DNA of 42,611 bases from Anaerolineales bacterium (GTDB lineage Bacteria > Chloroflexota > Anaerolineae > Anaerolineales > UBA11858). The notes below the pieces were generated by a model. That model saw only the letters and a program-made list of their open reading frames with translations, did no database searches and had not been told where the DNA came from. Shown one piece after another: positions 32,332 to 42,516 of the stretch; within the stretch, counting starts at the first letter, position 1; each line of letters opens with the position of its first letter. Location: contig JADHTJ010000023.1 of assembly GCA_016785015.1 (NCBI GenBank), positions 1-42,611 of the forward strand. Direction: 5' to 3'. Both the position numbers and the translations under genes were made by a program.

Positions 32332-34782
32332 ATGCGTTACGGTTATTTTGATGATGCTCGCCGCGAATATGTCATCACGCAGCCCGACACACCCCTACCC
32401 TGGATCAACTACTTGGGCAGCCAGGATTACTTCGCTCTGATCTCCAACACAGCCGGGGGATATTCTTTTTATCGCGATGCCCGTCTGCGGCGCATCACCC
32501 GCTACCGCTACAATAATATCCCCACTGATTATGGCGGACGCTATATCTACATGCGGGATAATAAAACTGGCGATTTCTGGTCTCCAACCTGGCAGCCGGT
32601 TCAGAAAAAGTTGGACGAATACGAATGCCGTCAGGGATTGGGATACACTGTCATCTCATCACAGTGCCAACAAATGGATGCCAGCATTCGCTATTTTGTG
32701 CCCTTAGGAGAGAATCTAGAAATTTGGGATCTTACCATCTCAAATCAGAGAGAGCACTCGACCCAATTATCGCTCTTTTCCTTCATCGAATTCTGCTTGT
32801 GGGATGCCTGGGATGACCAGACCAATTTTCAACGCAATTTAAACACCGGGGAAGTTGAAGTCGACGCAGAAGCGGGGGTGATCTATCACAAAACAGAGTA
32901 TCGCGAGCGCAGAAATCACTTCGCTTATTTCGCCTGCTCCGAACCCATCAGCGGGTTTGACACCCAGCGCGAAGCCTTCTTGGGGCCATATCGAGGATTT
33001 GCTTCTCCTGCAGTAGTTGAAACAGGGAAACCTAAGAACTCCATCGCCAACAGTTGGTCGCCAATCGGATCACATCAAGTTGATCTGGAACTTGATCCCA
33101 ATGAGACGAAACGAATAATTTTCATTCTGGGTTATATTGAAAATCCCCCAGATGAAAAATTTGATCCGCCAGAGTCTCAAACAATCAATAAGTATTCTGT
33201 TCGTCCGATCGTTGAACAATATTTACAACCAGTGCAGGTGGATGCTGCTTTCGATGAATTAACTGCTTCCTGGGATGATCTGCTAAATTTCTACCAGGTA
33301 GAGAGTCCCAATGAGCACGTTGACCGTATGGTGGATATCTGGAACACCTATCAGTGCATGGTGACCTTCAACCTTTCGCGTTCAGCTTCATTCTTCGAGT
33401 CCGGCATTGGACGTGGGTTAGGGTTTCGCGACTCCAACCAGGATCTGTTGGGCTTTGTGCATATGGTGCCCGAACGCACCCGTGAACGCATCCTCGATCT
33501 GGCCGCCACCCAATTAGAGAACGGCGGCGCCTTTCATCAATACCAACCCCTGACCAAGCGTGGCAACGACGCCGTGGGAGGGGATTTCAACGATGACCCC
33601 CAATGGCTGGTTCTGGCTGTAGCGGCCTACCTGAAAGAGACCGGCGATTTCAGCATCCTCGACGCGCCTACGGCGTACGAAAATCAGCCCGGCAGCGAAC
33701 AGCCCCTTTACGAGCATCTGCAGCGCGCACTGCAATATACTTTGGATCGTCTCGGCCCCCACGGACTCCCCCTGATTGGCCGCGCCGACTGGAACGATTG
33801 TCTGAACTTGAATACCTTCTCCAGCGAGCCGGGCGAATCCTTCCAAACCACGACCACCAAGGATGGAAAGAGGGCCGAGTCTGTCTTCATTGCCGGGCTG
33901 TTTACCCTGGTCGCCCAAGAGATGGCCGATATCGCCAGGGAGTATGGTCAGAGCGAAGATCAGGCGCGCTACCAAAATATTGCCAAGGAAATGAAAGCCA
34001 CCACCCTGGCTCACGGTTGGGATGGGGAGTGGTTCCTGCGCGCTTATGACGATTTTGGAGATAAAGTCGGTTCTCATGAATGTGAGGAAGGTCAGATCTA
34101 CATTGAGCCCCAGGGGATGTGCGTCATGGCTGGGATTGGGCTGGATAATGGCTTCGCCGCCCGGGCGCTGGATTCTGTTCGGGAACGGCTGGCAACCCCC
34201 CATGGGATCGTGCTCCACCAGCCGGCATACACGCGCTATCATCTCAATTTGGGCGAAATATCCACATATCCCCCAGGCTACAAAGAAAACGCTGGGATCT
34301 TTTGCCATAATAATCCCTGGGTGGCAATCGCCGAGACTCGCCTTGGGAATGGGGATCAAGCCCTGGATTATTACCTGCGCATCAATCCCTCTGCCCGGGA
34401 AGAAATCAGCGAAATCCATCGCTGTGAACCCTACATCTACGCCCAGATGATCGCCGGGCGTGACGCGCCGACTCATGGCGAGGCCAAAAATTCCTGGCTG
34501 ACCGGCACTGCCGCCTGGAATTACGTCGCCATCACCCAATGGATCTTAGGGGTGCGTCCAACTTATGAAGGTTTGAAAATTGCCCCCGTGATCCCGAAAG
34601 ATTGGGGCGGATTTACAGTTACTCGAGTTTTTCGCGGAATTGCTTATAACATAAATGTTAAACGGAAGGGCACTGGGAACGAAGTATCTCTCAAGATGAA
34701 CGGTCAACCCATCCCTGGAGACGTTGTGCCCTTCCCTGAAACTGCGACAGAGGCTGTCACAGTCGAAGTCAGCTTAACATAG
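32332..34782 (+). CDS. GH94 glycoside phosphorylase (cellobiose-phosphorylase-like)
   Basis: 816 residues. The N-terminal super-sandwich domain (about 1-290) opens [21 protein letters not shown] and contains [14 protein letters not shown]. The catalytic (alpha/alpha)6 barrel (about 310-730) has [17 protein letters not shown], the substrate-loop [10 protein letters not shown], and ADWNDCLN (Asp486 to Asn491) carrying the family's general acid, followed by the jelly-roll C-terminus. It cleaves a beta-linked disaccharide such as cellobiose with phosphate to give glucose-1-phosphate and glucose, in the cytoplasm, saving ATP. Cellobiose is the most likely substrate given length and motifs. Chitobiose or others cannot be excluded. 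Codon usage is somewhat more GC-rich in the middle (about 33.4-34.5 kb). Confidence 0.92.
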   Translation: MRYGYFDDARREYVITQPDTPLPWINYLGSQDYFALISNTAGGYSFYRDARLRRITRYRYNNIPTDYGGRYIYMRDNKTGDFWSPTWQPVQKKLDEYECRQGLGYTVISSQCQQMDASIRYFVPLGENLEIWDLTISNQREHSTQLSLFSFIEFCLWDAWDDQTNFQRNLNTGEVEVDAEAGVIYHKTEYRERRNHFAYFACSEPISGFDTQREAFLGPYRGFASPAVVETGKPKNSIANSWSPIGSHQVDLELDPNETKRIIFILGYIENPPDEKFDPPESQTINKYSVRPIVEQYLQPVQVDAAFDELTASWDDLLNFYQVESPNEHVDRMVDIWNTYQCMVTFNLSRSASFFESGIGRGLGFRDSNQDLLGFVHMVPERTRERILDLAATQLENGGAFHQYQPLTKRGNDAVGGDFNDDPQWLVLAVAAYLKETGDFSILDAPTAYENQPGSEQPLYEHLQRALQYTLDRLGPHGLPLIGRADWNDCLNLNTFSSEPGESFQTTTTKDGKRAESVFIAGLFTLVAQEMADIAREYGQSEDQARYQNIAKEMKATTLAHGWDGEWFLRAYDDFGDKVGSHECEEGQIYIEPQGMCVMAGIGLDNGFAARALDSVRERLATPHGIVLHQPAYTRYHLNLGEISTYPPGYKENAGIFCHNNPWVAIAETRLGNGDQALDYYLRINPSAREEISEIHRCEPYIYAQMIAGRDAPTHGEAKNSWLTGTAAWNYVAITQWILGVRPTYEGLKIAPVIPKDWGGFTVTRVFRGIAYNINVKRKGTGNEVSLKMNGQPIPGDVVPFPETATEAVTVEVSLT

Positions 34783-34797
34783 TTGCATATAATATTC

Positions 34798-34930
34798 CAC
34801 CGCAGAGACGCAGTACCCCAAGGGCATGCTTCGCGAAGAGCGCTGAGACCGTATTGTAGAGAGGTTTGGGGATATTCAAAAATGATTCTCCCCATTATTG
34901 GATCTCCGCGAACTCCGCGTCTCTGCGGTG
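34798..34930. repeat. CACCGCAGAGACGC inverted-repeat element
   Basis: Perfect 14-bp terminal inverted repeats CACCGCAGAGACGC (34798-34811) and the complement (34917-34930), with related inner arms. A shorter relative lies at 40236-40314. It sits between the convergent GH94 and metA genes. Confidence 0.85.
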
Positions 34931-34935
34931 AGTTT

Positions 34936-35877
34936 TTAATAGGAAGGGCCATTGCCATTTAAAGGTATGCGCTCGATATCAAAGGGCGTGCGCTGATAGA
35001 CATAATAATTCAACCAGTTTGAGAACAACAGATGAGCGTGACCCCTCCATTGAACCATGGGTGGTTGGGTGGGATCATCATCGGGGAAATAATTGCAAGG
35101 TGGTTCAATGGGAATTCCTTTTCCTATGTCGCGCTCGAATTCTAATTTCAATGTCAGGGGGTCATATTCAGAGTGCCCAGTAACATAGACTTGCCTGCGA
35201 TCCTTAGAACAAAACAAATAAATCCCGGCATCATCAGATTCAGACAAGATATCCAAATCTGAGATTTTCTCGATATCGTCCCGGCGGATTTCGGTATAGC
35301 GAGAATGGGGTGCGTAGAACTGATCGTCAAAACCGCGCAGCAGCATGGTGTGTTTCCGCAATACCTGATGCTGAAATACGCCAAACACCTTTTTCGAGAT
35401 CTCATATTTGGGAATGCCATAACGGTGATACAGTCCAGCCTGGGCGGCCCAGCAGATGTGCATAGTCGAAAAGACATTGGTTTCTGACCAATCAAAGAAG
35501 GTGCCCAATTCTTCCCAGTAATCCACATCTTCGAATTCGAGAAGTTCCACGGGCGCCCCAGTGACCACCAGCCCATCAAATTTCTCATTTTTGATCTCTT
35601 CGAAAGTGTGATAGTGCGCCAGCATGTGTTCGGCAGACGTATTCTTCGTTTGATGAGAGCATGTGTGCAACAGCGTGACTTCAATTTGCAAAGCCGTGTT
35701 GGACAACAAGCGCAGAATCTGAGTTTCCGTTTCAACCTTAGTTGGCATCAGATTCAAAATGGCGATCTTCAAGGCGCGGATATCCTGAGCCAGGGCGCGC
35801 CTTTCTTTCATTACAAAGATATTTTCGCCTTCCAGGGTGGCTTTCGCCGGTAGGGTTTGGGGGATAATTACGGGCAT
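34936..35877 (-). CDS. metA: Homoserine O-acyltransferase MetA, predicted acetyl-CoA type
   Basis: 313 residues of the MetA family, first committed step of methionine synthesis from homoserine. The nucleophile Cys142 lies in HICWAAQAG, and [15 protein letters not shown] and the C-terminal [10 protein letters not shown] are conserved. The residue after TGAPV is Glu111. In studied MetA enzymes Glu at 111 gives acetyl-CoA specificity and Gly gives succinyl-CoA, so this one should make O-acetylhomoserine despite its common name as succinyltransferase. GAGGAA precedes the ATG. It is downstream of metY on the same strand across a 250-bp structured gap, so the pair forms a two-step pathway to homocysteine. 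Confidence 0.94.
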   Translation of the reverse strand: MPVIIPQTLPAKATLEGENIFVMKERRALAQDIRALKIAILNLMPTKVETETQILRLLSNTALQIEVTLLHTCSHQTKNTSAEHMLAHYHTFEEIKNEKFDGLVVTGAPVELLEFEDVDYWEELGTFFDWSETNVFSTMHICWAAQAGLYHRYGIPKYEISKKVFGVFQHQVLRKHTMLLRGFDDQFYAPHSRYTEIRRDDIEKISDLDILSESDDAGIYLFCSKDRRQVYVTGHSEYDPLTLKLEFERDIGKGIPIEPPCNYFPDDDPTQPPMVQWRGHAHLLFSNWLNYYVYQRTPFDIERIPLNGNGPSY

Positions 35878-35904
35878 GATTTTTCCTCATAGAAATGCAT
35901 AAGT

Positions 35905-36012
35905 GCGTAGCGGTTTGTGCTTTGAAATAAAATAAGCAAAATTTACCGCTACGCCTGAGCAGATTTCGGTTTGAGCTTGCGTTTTATTTCAAAAATCTTT
36001 CCGAAATCTGCT
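35905..36012 (-). other. Two adjacent hairpins with complementary loops in the metA leader
   Basis: Hairpin one has a 10-bp stem GCGTAGCGGT/ACCGCTACGC (35905-35914 with 35945-35954). Hairpin two has a 12-bp stem AGCAGATTTCGG/CCGAAATCTGCT (35958-35969 with 36001-36012). The 12-nt loop segment TTTGAAATAAAA (35921-35932) is the exact complement of TTTTATTTCAAA (35982-35993) in the other loop. They lie 28 nt upstream of the metA start. This could be a kissing-loop regulatory RNA, or a nested repeat element. Confidence 0.6.
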
Positions 36013-36030
36013 TAATGTATATTAACGACT

Positions 36031-36104
36031 ATTTGTACACGGATAGAACGGAATCGCACGGATTTATTTTTTCCCGTGGCATCCGTGTTGATCCGTGTAC
36101 AAAT
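36031..36104. repeat. ATTTGTACACGGAT inverted-repeat element
   Basis: A perfect 14-bp inverted repeat (36031-36044 with 36091-36104). Inside are further CACGGAT/ATCCGTG repeats. It lies between metY and metA, near the metY 3' end. It is of a REP-like type seen in many environmental genomes. Confidence 0.8.
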
Positions 36105-36129
36105 ATTTTCGTCATAATTGAAGGCCGCA

Positions 36130-37467
<1,338 letters not shown>

Positions 37468-37475
37468 CTATGGTC

Positions 37476-37676
37476 CGGCTGCTCGAGCAGCCGTATGGCG
37501 AAAGGGCACAGCGGATCCTGCCCTTTCGCGCAAAGCGGCGGACAGCCATCTCGAAATTCACTTGGAATTTGCGGGAAGCTGTCCGCCGCCTTGAATTGTT
37601 GACCCTATGGGTTCACACGTTGAATACTACAGGTTCAACTCCTAGCCCAGGCGGTGAAAGCAGCCCCGCCCGGGGC
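37476..37676. other. Dense hairpin region between metY and the ferritin-like gene
   Basis: The 390-bp gap 37432-37821 has no gene but holds a row of stems: an 18-bp palindrome CGGCTGCTCGAGCAGCCG (37476-37493), an 11-bp stem (37498-37508/37519-37529), a 12-bp stem (37535-37546/37578-37589) with an inner AAATTC/GAATTT pair, GACCC/GGGTT (about 37600-37613), GTTGAA/TTCAAC (37619-37638) and GCCCC/GGGGC (37663-37676). It may be a structured RNA, the metY leader, or nested repeats. It matches no riboswitch class I recognise. Confidence 0.55.
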
Positions 37677-37755
37677 ATGACCATGCTAGAAAGATACATA
37701 GTAGAAAAAAAGCTCTTCTGTGACATTGCGCCAATCTTATGGGTACCATTCGTAT

Positions 37756-37784
37756 TTGTCAAGGGATCAGATGTTTTATATAAT
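37756..37784 (+). promoter_or_regulatory. Promoter of the bacterioferritin-like gene
   Basis: TTGTCA (37756-37761), a 17-nt spacer and a perfect TATAAT (37779-37784), 38 nt before the ATG, which has AAGGAGG as ribosome-binding site. Confidence 0.75.
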
Positions 37785-37821
37785 ATATTTTGTTCAATCA
37801 ACCAATTAAGGAGGCTATAAA

Positions 37822-38319
37822 ATGCACGAGAAAAGCATTGAATTGCTCAATAAAGCTGTCGCTGATGAGTTGTCAGCAGTACACCAATATATGTATTTCC
37901 ACTTTCATTGCGAGGATCAAGGGTATGACCTATTAGCGGGATTGTTCATTCGTACTGCCATCGAAGAAATGGATCATATTGAACGCTGCGCCGAGAGGAT
38001 CTTATTCCTTGGGGGCGAAGTGGAGATGGTCGCATCGATGGAAGTTCAGAAAATTCACGATATCGTTGAAATGCTGAAGCTCGCCAGAAAAATGGAAGAA
38101 GATAGTACCAAAGATTACAATATCTGGGCTAACGAAAGCTCTGCTAATGCCGACGCCGCTTCCCGAAAAGTTTTCGAGGGATTGGTTGATGATGAAGAGC
38201 GCCATTTCGACCAGTATGATACAGAGATGGAAAGCATAAATAAGTTCGGAGAACGATATTTAGCGCTGCAGTCCATGGAACGAAGCCGGAATATGGCTGC
38301 TGGAACTGGAGAAGAATAG
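37822..38319 (+). CDS. Bacterioferritin-like ferritin-family protein
   Basis: 165 residues forming a four-helix bundle. Di-iron ligands of the ferroxidase centre are visible: Glu in AVADELSAVHQY, Glu and His in AIEEMDHIERCAERI, Glu in the third helix (ARKMEEDSTKDY) and Glu with His in LVDDEERHFDQYDTEME. This fits bacterioferritin or Dps-like iron storage, oxidising Fe(II) with peroxide or oxygen. The haem-binding Met of classical Bfr near residue 52 is not obvious. The strong AAGGAGG site and clean promoter suggest good expression. It is monocistronic with its own terminator. Role: iron and peroxide detoxification. Confidence 0.88.
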   Translation: MHEKSIELLNKAVADELSAVHQYMYFHFHCEDQGYDLLAGLFIRTAIEEMDHIERCAERILFLGGEVEMVASMEVQKIHDIVEMLKLARKMEEDSTKDYNIWANESSANADAASRKVFEGLVDDEERHFDQYDTEMESINKFGERYLALQSMERSRNMAAGTGEE

Positions 38320-38347
38320 CCCGGTTCTAGCTCTCAATTTACAAACG

Positions 38348-38384
38348 AAGCAGATCATCTACCAAATGATGATCTGCTTTTTTC
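38348..38384 (+). terminator. Terminator of the ferritin-like gene
   Basis: A 12-bp stem AAGCAGATCATC (38348-38359) with GATGATCTGCTT (38368-38379), followed by a T run (38378-38383). Confidence 0.85.
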
Positions 38385-38429
38385 TTTACCCGGTCAAAAT
38401 ATTGGCACACGCATACATTCATTTTTGAA

Positions 38430-38915
38430 ATGGCCGAACACGCTACTACCCGCCTGATCAAGATGCTCAATGGCGAATATGATTTTGATATGAAATACAA
38501 AGATGGCGCCTTCACATCCAATGATCCCAAGGTGCGCGCCTACGCAGTACAGAAGATCATGAACGCCATTGATCTGTGTGTGGAACTGGGTGCCAAATTC
38601 TATGTTCTCTGGGGCGGTCGTGAAGGCACGAAAACCGATGCCGCCAAAGATCCCATCACCGCCATCAAACGTAGCCGTGAAGCGATGAACTTTCTGTGCG
38701 AATACGTGCTCTATCAGGGCTACGCCGCAGCCGATGGCAGCAGTCTCAAGTTCGCTTTGAAAGCCAAGCCCAATGAACCGCGCGGCGATATCTACAACAG
38801 CACCACCGGGCGCACCAGCCCCGGCCCAGAGAAGGAAGTGTACGTCAGAAATTATCCCGTCTATCGAAATTTATACCCAGCACTTAAACCCACATTCATT
38901 TCCCTCGCTGAGTAA
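38430..38915 (+). pseudogene. xylA: Xylose isomerase internal fragment (xylA remnant)
   Basis: An open frame of 161 codons whose central 95 or so residues match the middle of xylose isomerase: FTSNDPKVRAYAVQKIMNAID, LGAKFYVLWGGREG, FALKAKPNEPRGDIY. Intact enzymes are about 390 residues. The N-terminal third and the C-terminal half, with most metal ligands, are absent. The metal-binding Glu that precedes the KPNEPRGD motif (E-x-K-P-N) is Lys here (LKAKPNEP). The tail after DIYNSTTG is unrelated. There is no ribosome-binding site before the ATG. All this argues for a decayed remnant rather than a working gene. Its sequence remains open, so loss may be fairly recent. Confidence 0.82.
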
Positions 38916-39017
38916 CCCTCGAACATTCTCCATCATGTGAGTTACAAAATACTATCATCTGATAGATTCCCCCCTTTAAGATATGTCAGGTTCTATGGGA
39001 ATTACCGTGAGAGACCT

Positions 39018-39069
39018 CACATTTGGGGGGTAGAGGGCGTGCTCCGCACACCCCCTACCCCCAAATGTG
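39018..39069. repeat. G-rich hairpin element
   Basis: A stem CACATTTGGGGGGTAG (39018-39033) pairs with CTACCCCCAAATGTG (39055-39069), with an inner GTG/CAC. It is similar in design to the hairpins at 6231, 16248 and 17716. The flanking TIRs are unclear. It lies in the 289-bp gap before the GT2 gene, which otherwise holds an A+T-rich upstream region with TATAAT near 39149. Confidence 0.75.
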
Positions 39070-39204
39070 GCCCCTTACCAAGGGCCCTTACCACGGCGAT
39101 TCCTAAAAACCCATATGTCACTGTAATATCGTTACCAGTATTTATTGTATAATCAACGGGTTGGAAAAAGGAACAAATCAACTTTATAACTGAATTCTCA
39201 CCTT

Positions 39205-40179
39205 ATGAATCTCGAAGATTATCAAATAACAGTAGTGATTCCGGCCTATAATGTCGAACGGCAAGTAGATGCGATCATACGCTCACTGCCGGCATTCGTG
39301 AAACACGTTATTGTGGTTAATGATGCCAGTACTGATACGACAAGTCAGGTTATCGAGCGAGTTGCCAAAGATGATCCGAGGGTTATTCTGCTACAACACA
39401 AAACTAATCAGGGAGTTGGGGGCGCCATGGTATCGGGCTTCATAAAAGCCTTGGAATTATCATCACAGGTTATCGTAAAAATGGATGGCGATGGGCAGAT
39501 GAGTGCCGAAGATTTACCCCTGCTCATTACACCACTTATTTCTGGTGATGCAGATTATACAAAAGGGAATCGCTTTCGAGATTTAAAAACTCTGAAAAAT
39601 ATGCCCATTGTCAGGTTATGGGGTAATACTGCGTTGTCATTTCTAGTCAAAGCAGCAACGGGTTATTGGGAATGCCTGGATCCCAGCAATGGATTTTTGG
39701 CAATTCGAGGAGATGTTCTCGAAAAAATAACGTTAGAGAAGATTCACCATTCCTATTTCTTTGAGATCTCAATGTTAAGCCAGTTATATATGATCGATGC
39801 CTATGTAATGGACATACCACTAAAAACTCGCTACGGTGATGAGAAATCGCATATGTCGATCATACAAATATTGAGCGAATATCCCGGACAATTAGGGAAA
39901 GTTTTGGTCAGACGCATACTGCTGAAGAAATTCCTATACGACTTCTCTATGGACTCGATCTATATATTGTTCGGACTGCCTATGGTCATTTTTGGTGGTG
40001 CTTTTGGTCTAGTAAACTGGATTCGATATCACCGAATTGGCGTAGGCGCACCCACAGGCACAATCATGATCGCAGTATTGATCTTGATTTTAGGTTTTCA
40101 AATGTTGTTCTCCGCTATCAATATTGATTTACAAAATGTACCCAAATCGCCAATCAATAAAGGCGAACAAGGAACATAA
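39205..40179 (+). CDS. Family 2 glycosyltransferase with C-terminal membrane segments
   Basis: 324 residues. The GT-A domain (about 1-230) shows VVIPAYNVERQVDAIIRSL, IVVNDASTDTTSQVIE, a KMDGDGQMSAEDL catalytic DxD-like region and YTKGNRFRD. Two hydrophobic helices follow (about 250-275 and 288-310), so it is membrane-attached. It resembles dolichyl/polyprenyl-phosphate mannose or glucose synthases, and may build polyprenyl-P-sugar or surface glycans. It has no strong ribosome-binding site before the ATG. It is followed after 220 bp by a DUF2142 membrane protein, a plausible partner in cell-surface polysaccharide assembly. The donor sugar is unknown. Confidence 0.88.
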   Translation: MNLEDYQITVVIPAYNVERQVDAIIRSLPAFVKHVIVVNDASTDTTSQVIERVAKDDPRVILLQHKTNQGVGGAMVSGFIKALELSSQVIVKMDGDGQMSAEDLPLLITPLISGDADYTKGNRFRDLKTLKNMPIVRLWGNTALSFLVKAATGYWECLDPSNGFLAIRGDVLEKITLEKIHHSYFFEISMLSQLYMIDAYVMDIPLKTRYGDEKSHMSIIQILSEYPGQLGKVLVRRILLKKFLYDFSMDSIYILFGLPMVIFGGAFGLVNWIRYHRIGVGAPTGTIMIAVLILILGFQMLFSAINIDLQNVPKSPINKGEQGT

Positions 40180-40235
40180 ATTGCTTTAATTTGTAATGGT
40201 CAAGGGTAGATTGAACACAATTCTGATGCAACTTT

Positions 40236-40314
40236 CACCGCTGAGACGCGGAGTTCACAGAGTTTTTCTCCTGTAAAATGCGAGAATCTCCGCGTTCTCT
40301 GCGACTCTGCGGTG
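40236..40314. repeat. CACCGCTGAGACGCGGAG inverted-repeat element
   Basis: CACCGCTGAGACGCGGAG (40236-40253) pairs imperfectly with CTCCGCG...CTCTGCGGTG (40288-40314). It is related to the longer element at 34798-34930. It lies in the gap between the GT2 and DUF2142 genes. No gene is inside. Confidence 0.8.
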
Positions 40315-40399
40315 TTCAGCCTTCTATTGACTAATACATAAATTGCTTTAATTCAAGACATTTTCACGATTTCCAGACTGCCTTACAAATCAAATATTC

Positions 40400-42271
40400 A
40401 TGAATTTATTCCATTGGACCAAGGAAAAAATAGAACGACTTTCTACTATAGAGATATTGGTTATTCTGACCATTTTGATCGTTGGAACATATATTGCTCT
40501 GGTAACCCCCTTTGGGGCCGGATTTGACGAAGAAACTCATTTGGTGCGTATCTGGCAGATGTCTGCATTGAGTTTCATCCCCAATGAAAAGACGGGACAA
40601 GATCTTCCTTATCCGGCAATTTATCATGAACTTTCTTATCGGCGAAACGCGCTCATACGACCCGTTGATTTTGGATTTTGGGAATCTTACGGTAATCTTC
40701 CTTTAGATTCCCATGACTACGTTTATACAGAACTTCCCACCAGGTCGGTTTATTCGCCATTTTTGTTATTGCCCCATTCAATTTTGATGCGCTACATGGG
40801 TAGAGCTTGGGATATGCCTGCCATGGTGGTTTTTTATTCGGTCCGTTTGATAGGCGTGGTTTGTTTTGCTGCACTTATCTGGCTGTCCGTGCGCGTCATG
40901 CCTTTTGGTAAATGGGTGTTCGCTGTAACTGCCCTATCTCCCATCGTTTTGTTCCAGGCAGCGACTATCAACACAGATACACTATCTTTCGGTATTGGAT
41001 TTCTATTTATTGCTGGATGCCTGTCCATTGCCATGAAGGAAGTATTTGGCTGGAGAGAATGGGGCGTCATCGTTTTTCTCTCAGCGCTGCTCTTCTCAAC
41101 GAAATTAAACCTGACGTTTATGGGATTGCTACCCTTACTGATCCTGCCACCAAAGCGATTCCAAATGAAGAATGGTTTTATTTGGTTGATAGTAGCACTC
41201 CTGGTGCTTTGGCTGGTTGAAGTTCTGGGATGGGGTTTGATTGGATTTGCTCGCCTGGAGACGGCTCAAGCGATCGCTGACCCGATTGGTCAAGTTAAAT
41301 TCATACTCTCACACCCCTTTCACTTTGCGAAAGTCATTGTTCAAGATATTTTCAAACATCGTCTTGATTATTATTTAGAATGGGTGGCAGTATATGGTTA
41401 CAACTATTGGGATGTACCCGGAGCAACCTATTACCTATTTCCCGTGGCAGTGGTTTTATCATTATTTGCTGGTCAAAATCAGGTTGATCCTGACAAAAGG
41501 ATTCGCATTGGTTTAGCCATAGTTTTTGTGACCAGCGCTATTGCAACGATTGCGGTCATGTATGTTACATATACTCCCGTTGGCAGCTCCTTTGTAGATG
41601 GTGTGCAAGGCAAATATTTCATACCCATTGCGACTCTGTTATTTCTTTCAATCGTTGGCTTACCTAAATCAAAAATTCGGATTCCACATTGGCTGGTCGC
41701 GGTAGTCACTATTTTAAGTTTATTCATATACCTGGGTGGGTTATTTCTCTCATATCATGTTTTATGCGGTAGTTCATATTACTCAACTGGCCTATGCTAT
41801 CAACCGTATTATAAGAATTGGGCGCCAAATACGATTAATTCTGATCCGATCTCAACTGAATTTAGCCTAACACAAGAAATTGTTCCTGAATGCAATGGAA
41901 TATCAACCTTACGCGTCTGGGCAAATCCAACTGGTGCTGCGCAGAGTACTTTTACTAAGTTTGTTCTCAGGGATACAGATGGCAATCACAATTTGGTTGA
42001 GGAACATATTGAAAATGATACGATTGCGTCAACCGGTTGGCTAACTTTTGACTTCCCGCCCGATTGGGACTCTCGTGGAAAAACTTATTTATTCACTATC
42101 TCAAATGGTGCTGACTCTGAAAACCTTGGGGTAGCGTTTTCATATTCTCAACCCGGAGAATATAAATTAGGCAAGTTGTTCGAGAATCAAGATTCCGTTA
42201 GCAACGATTTAGTATTTCAATATGGATGTATCTCCGGGTTGGAAAAACAAATTCGCGGTACAAATCCCTAA
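40400..42271 (+). CDS. DUF2142 polytopic membrane protein
   Basis: 623 residues. Residues 1-460 hold about ten to twelve membrane helices (first: IEILVILTILIVGTYIALV). The DUF2142 features are present: FGAGFDEETHLVRIWQMS, VRVMPFGKWVFAVTALSPIVLFQAATINTDTLSFGIGFLF span, and the GVQGKYFIPIATLLFLSI segment. The C-terminal 150 residues are outside and beta-rich (CNGISTLRVWANPTGAA), like a sugar-binding or carbohydrate-linked sandwich. The family is thought to include GT-C-like glycosyltransferases or exporters of surface polymers, but no activity is established. It follows the GT2 gene. No ribosome-binding site is evident before the ATG. Confidence 0.85.
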   Translation: MNLFHWTKEKIERLSTIEILVILTILIVGTYIALVTPFGAGFDEETHLVRIWQMSALSFIPNEKTGQDLPYPAIYHELSYRRNALIRPVDFGFWESYGNLPLDSHDYVYTELPTRSVYSPFLLLPHSILMRYMGRAWDMPAMVVFYSVRLIGVVCFAALIWLSVRVMPFGKWVFAVTALSPIVLFQAATINTDTLSFGIGFLFIAGCLSIAMKEVFGWREWGVIVFLSALLFSTKLNLTFMGLLPLLILPPKRFQMKNGFIWLIVALLVLWLVEVLGWGLIGFARLETAQAIADPIGQVKFILSHPFHFAKVIVQDIFKHRLDYYLEWVAVYGYNYWDVPGATYYLFPVAVVLSLFAGQNQVDPDKRIRIGLAIVFVTSAIATIAVMYVTYTPVGSSFVDGVQGKYFIPIATLLFLSIVGLPKSKIRIPHWLVAVVTILSLFIYLGGLFLSYHVLCGSSYYSTGLCYQPYYKNWAPNTINSDPISTEFSLTQEIVPECNGISTLRVWANPTGAAQSTFTKFVLRDTDGNHNLVEEHIENDTIASTGWLTFDFPPDWDSRGKTYLFTISNGADSENLGVAFSYSQPGEYKLGKLFENQDSVSNDLVFQYGCISGLEKQIRGTNP

Positions 42272-42298
42272 CTCTGTAAAGAGCCAATCATACAAATA

Positions 42299-42396
42299 CT
42301 AGGCAGTGTTGACGTTTCAGGCTTTGTCAGGCGTAAATGACAATTTTATGAAGCAACGTTTCCAGAGAGAAATCTCCAAATATCAACACGGCCTAG
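42299..42396. repeat. Short inverted-repeat element (CTAGGCAGTGTTGA)
   Basis: CTAGGCAGTGTTGA (42299-42312) and the complement of CTAGGCCGTGTTGA (42383-42396) match at 13 of 14 positions, spanning 98 bp. The ends look like IS-type terminal repeats, but no transposase lies between. The 42397-42516 gap shows only AT-rich sequence. Confidence 0.65.
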
Positions 42397-42516
42397 GCAT
42401 TACCACCCTGAGAAGAAGCGACTTTTTTCAAACTTCTCCCCTTTTAATGTACAATGTGGATAGTCACCAAGCTTTAGTACCTTAACAGTGAAAAGTTTGC
42501 ACAAAAAACAAGAAAA

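Noticed and set aside
33514-34539. 341-residue minus-strand ORF inside the GH94 gene
   Set aside because: It is a mirror of the GC-rich, well-conserved GH94 coding sequence. The product has no recognisable domain.
37591-37660. tRNA-Sec or another tRNA (GGTTCAACTCC resembles a T loop)
   Set aside because: The T stem does not pair, there is no matching acceptor, and no seven-base TCA anticodon loop with a stem was found.
42299-42396. Complete insertion sequence
   Set aside because: The inverted repeats span only 98 bp and contain no transposase, so it is at most a short remnant or MITE.
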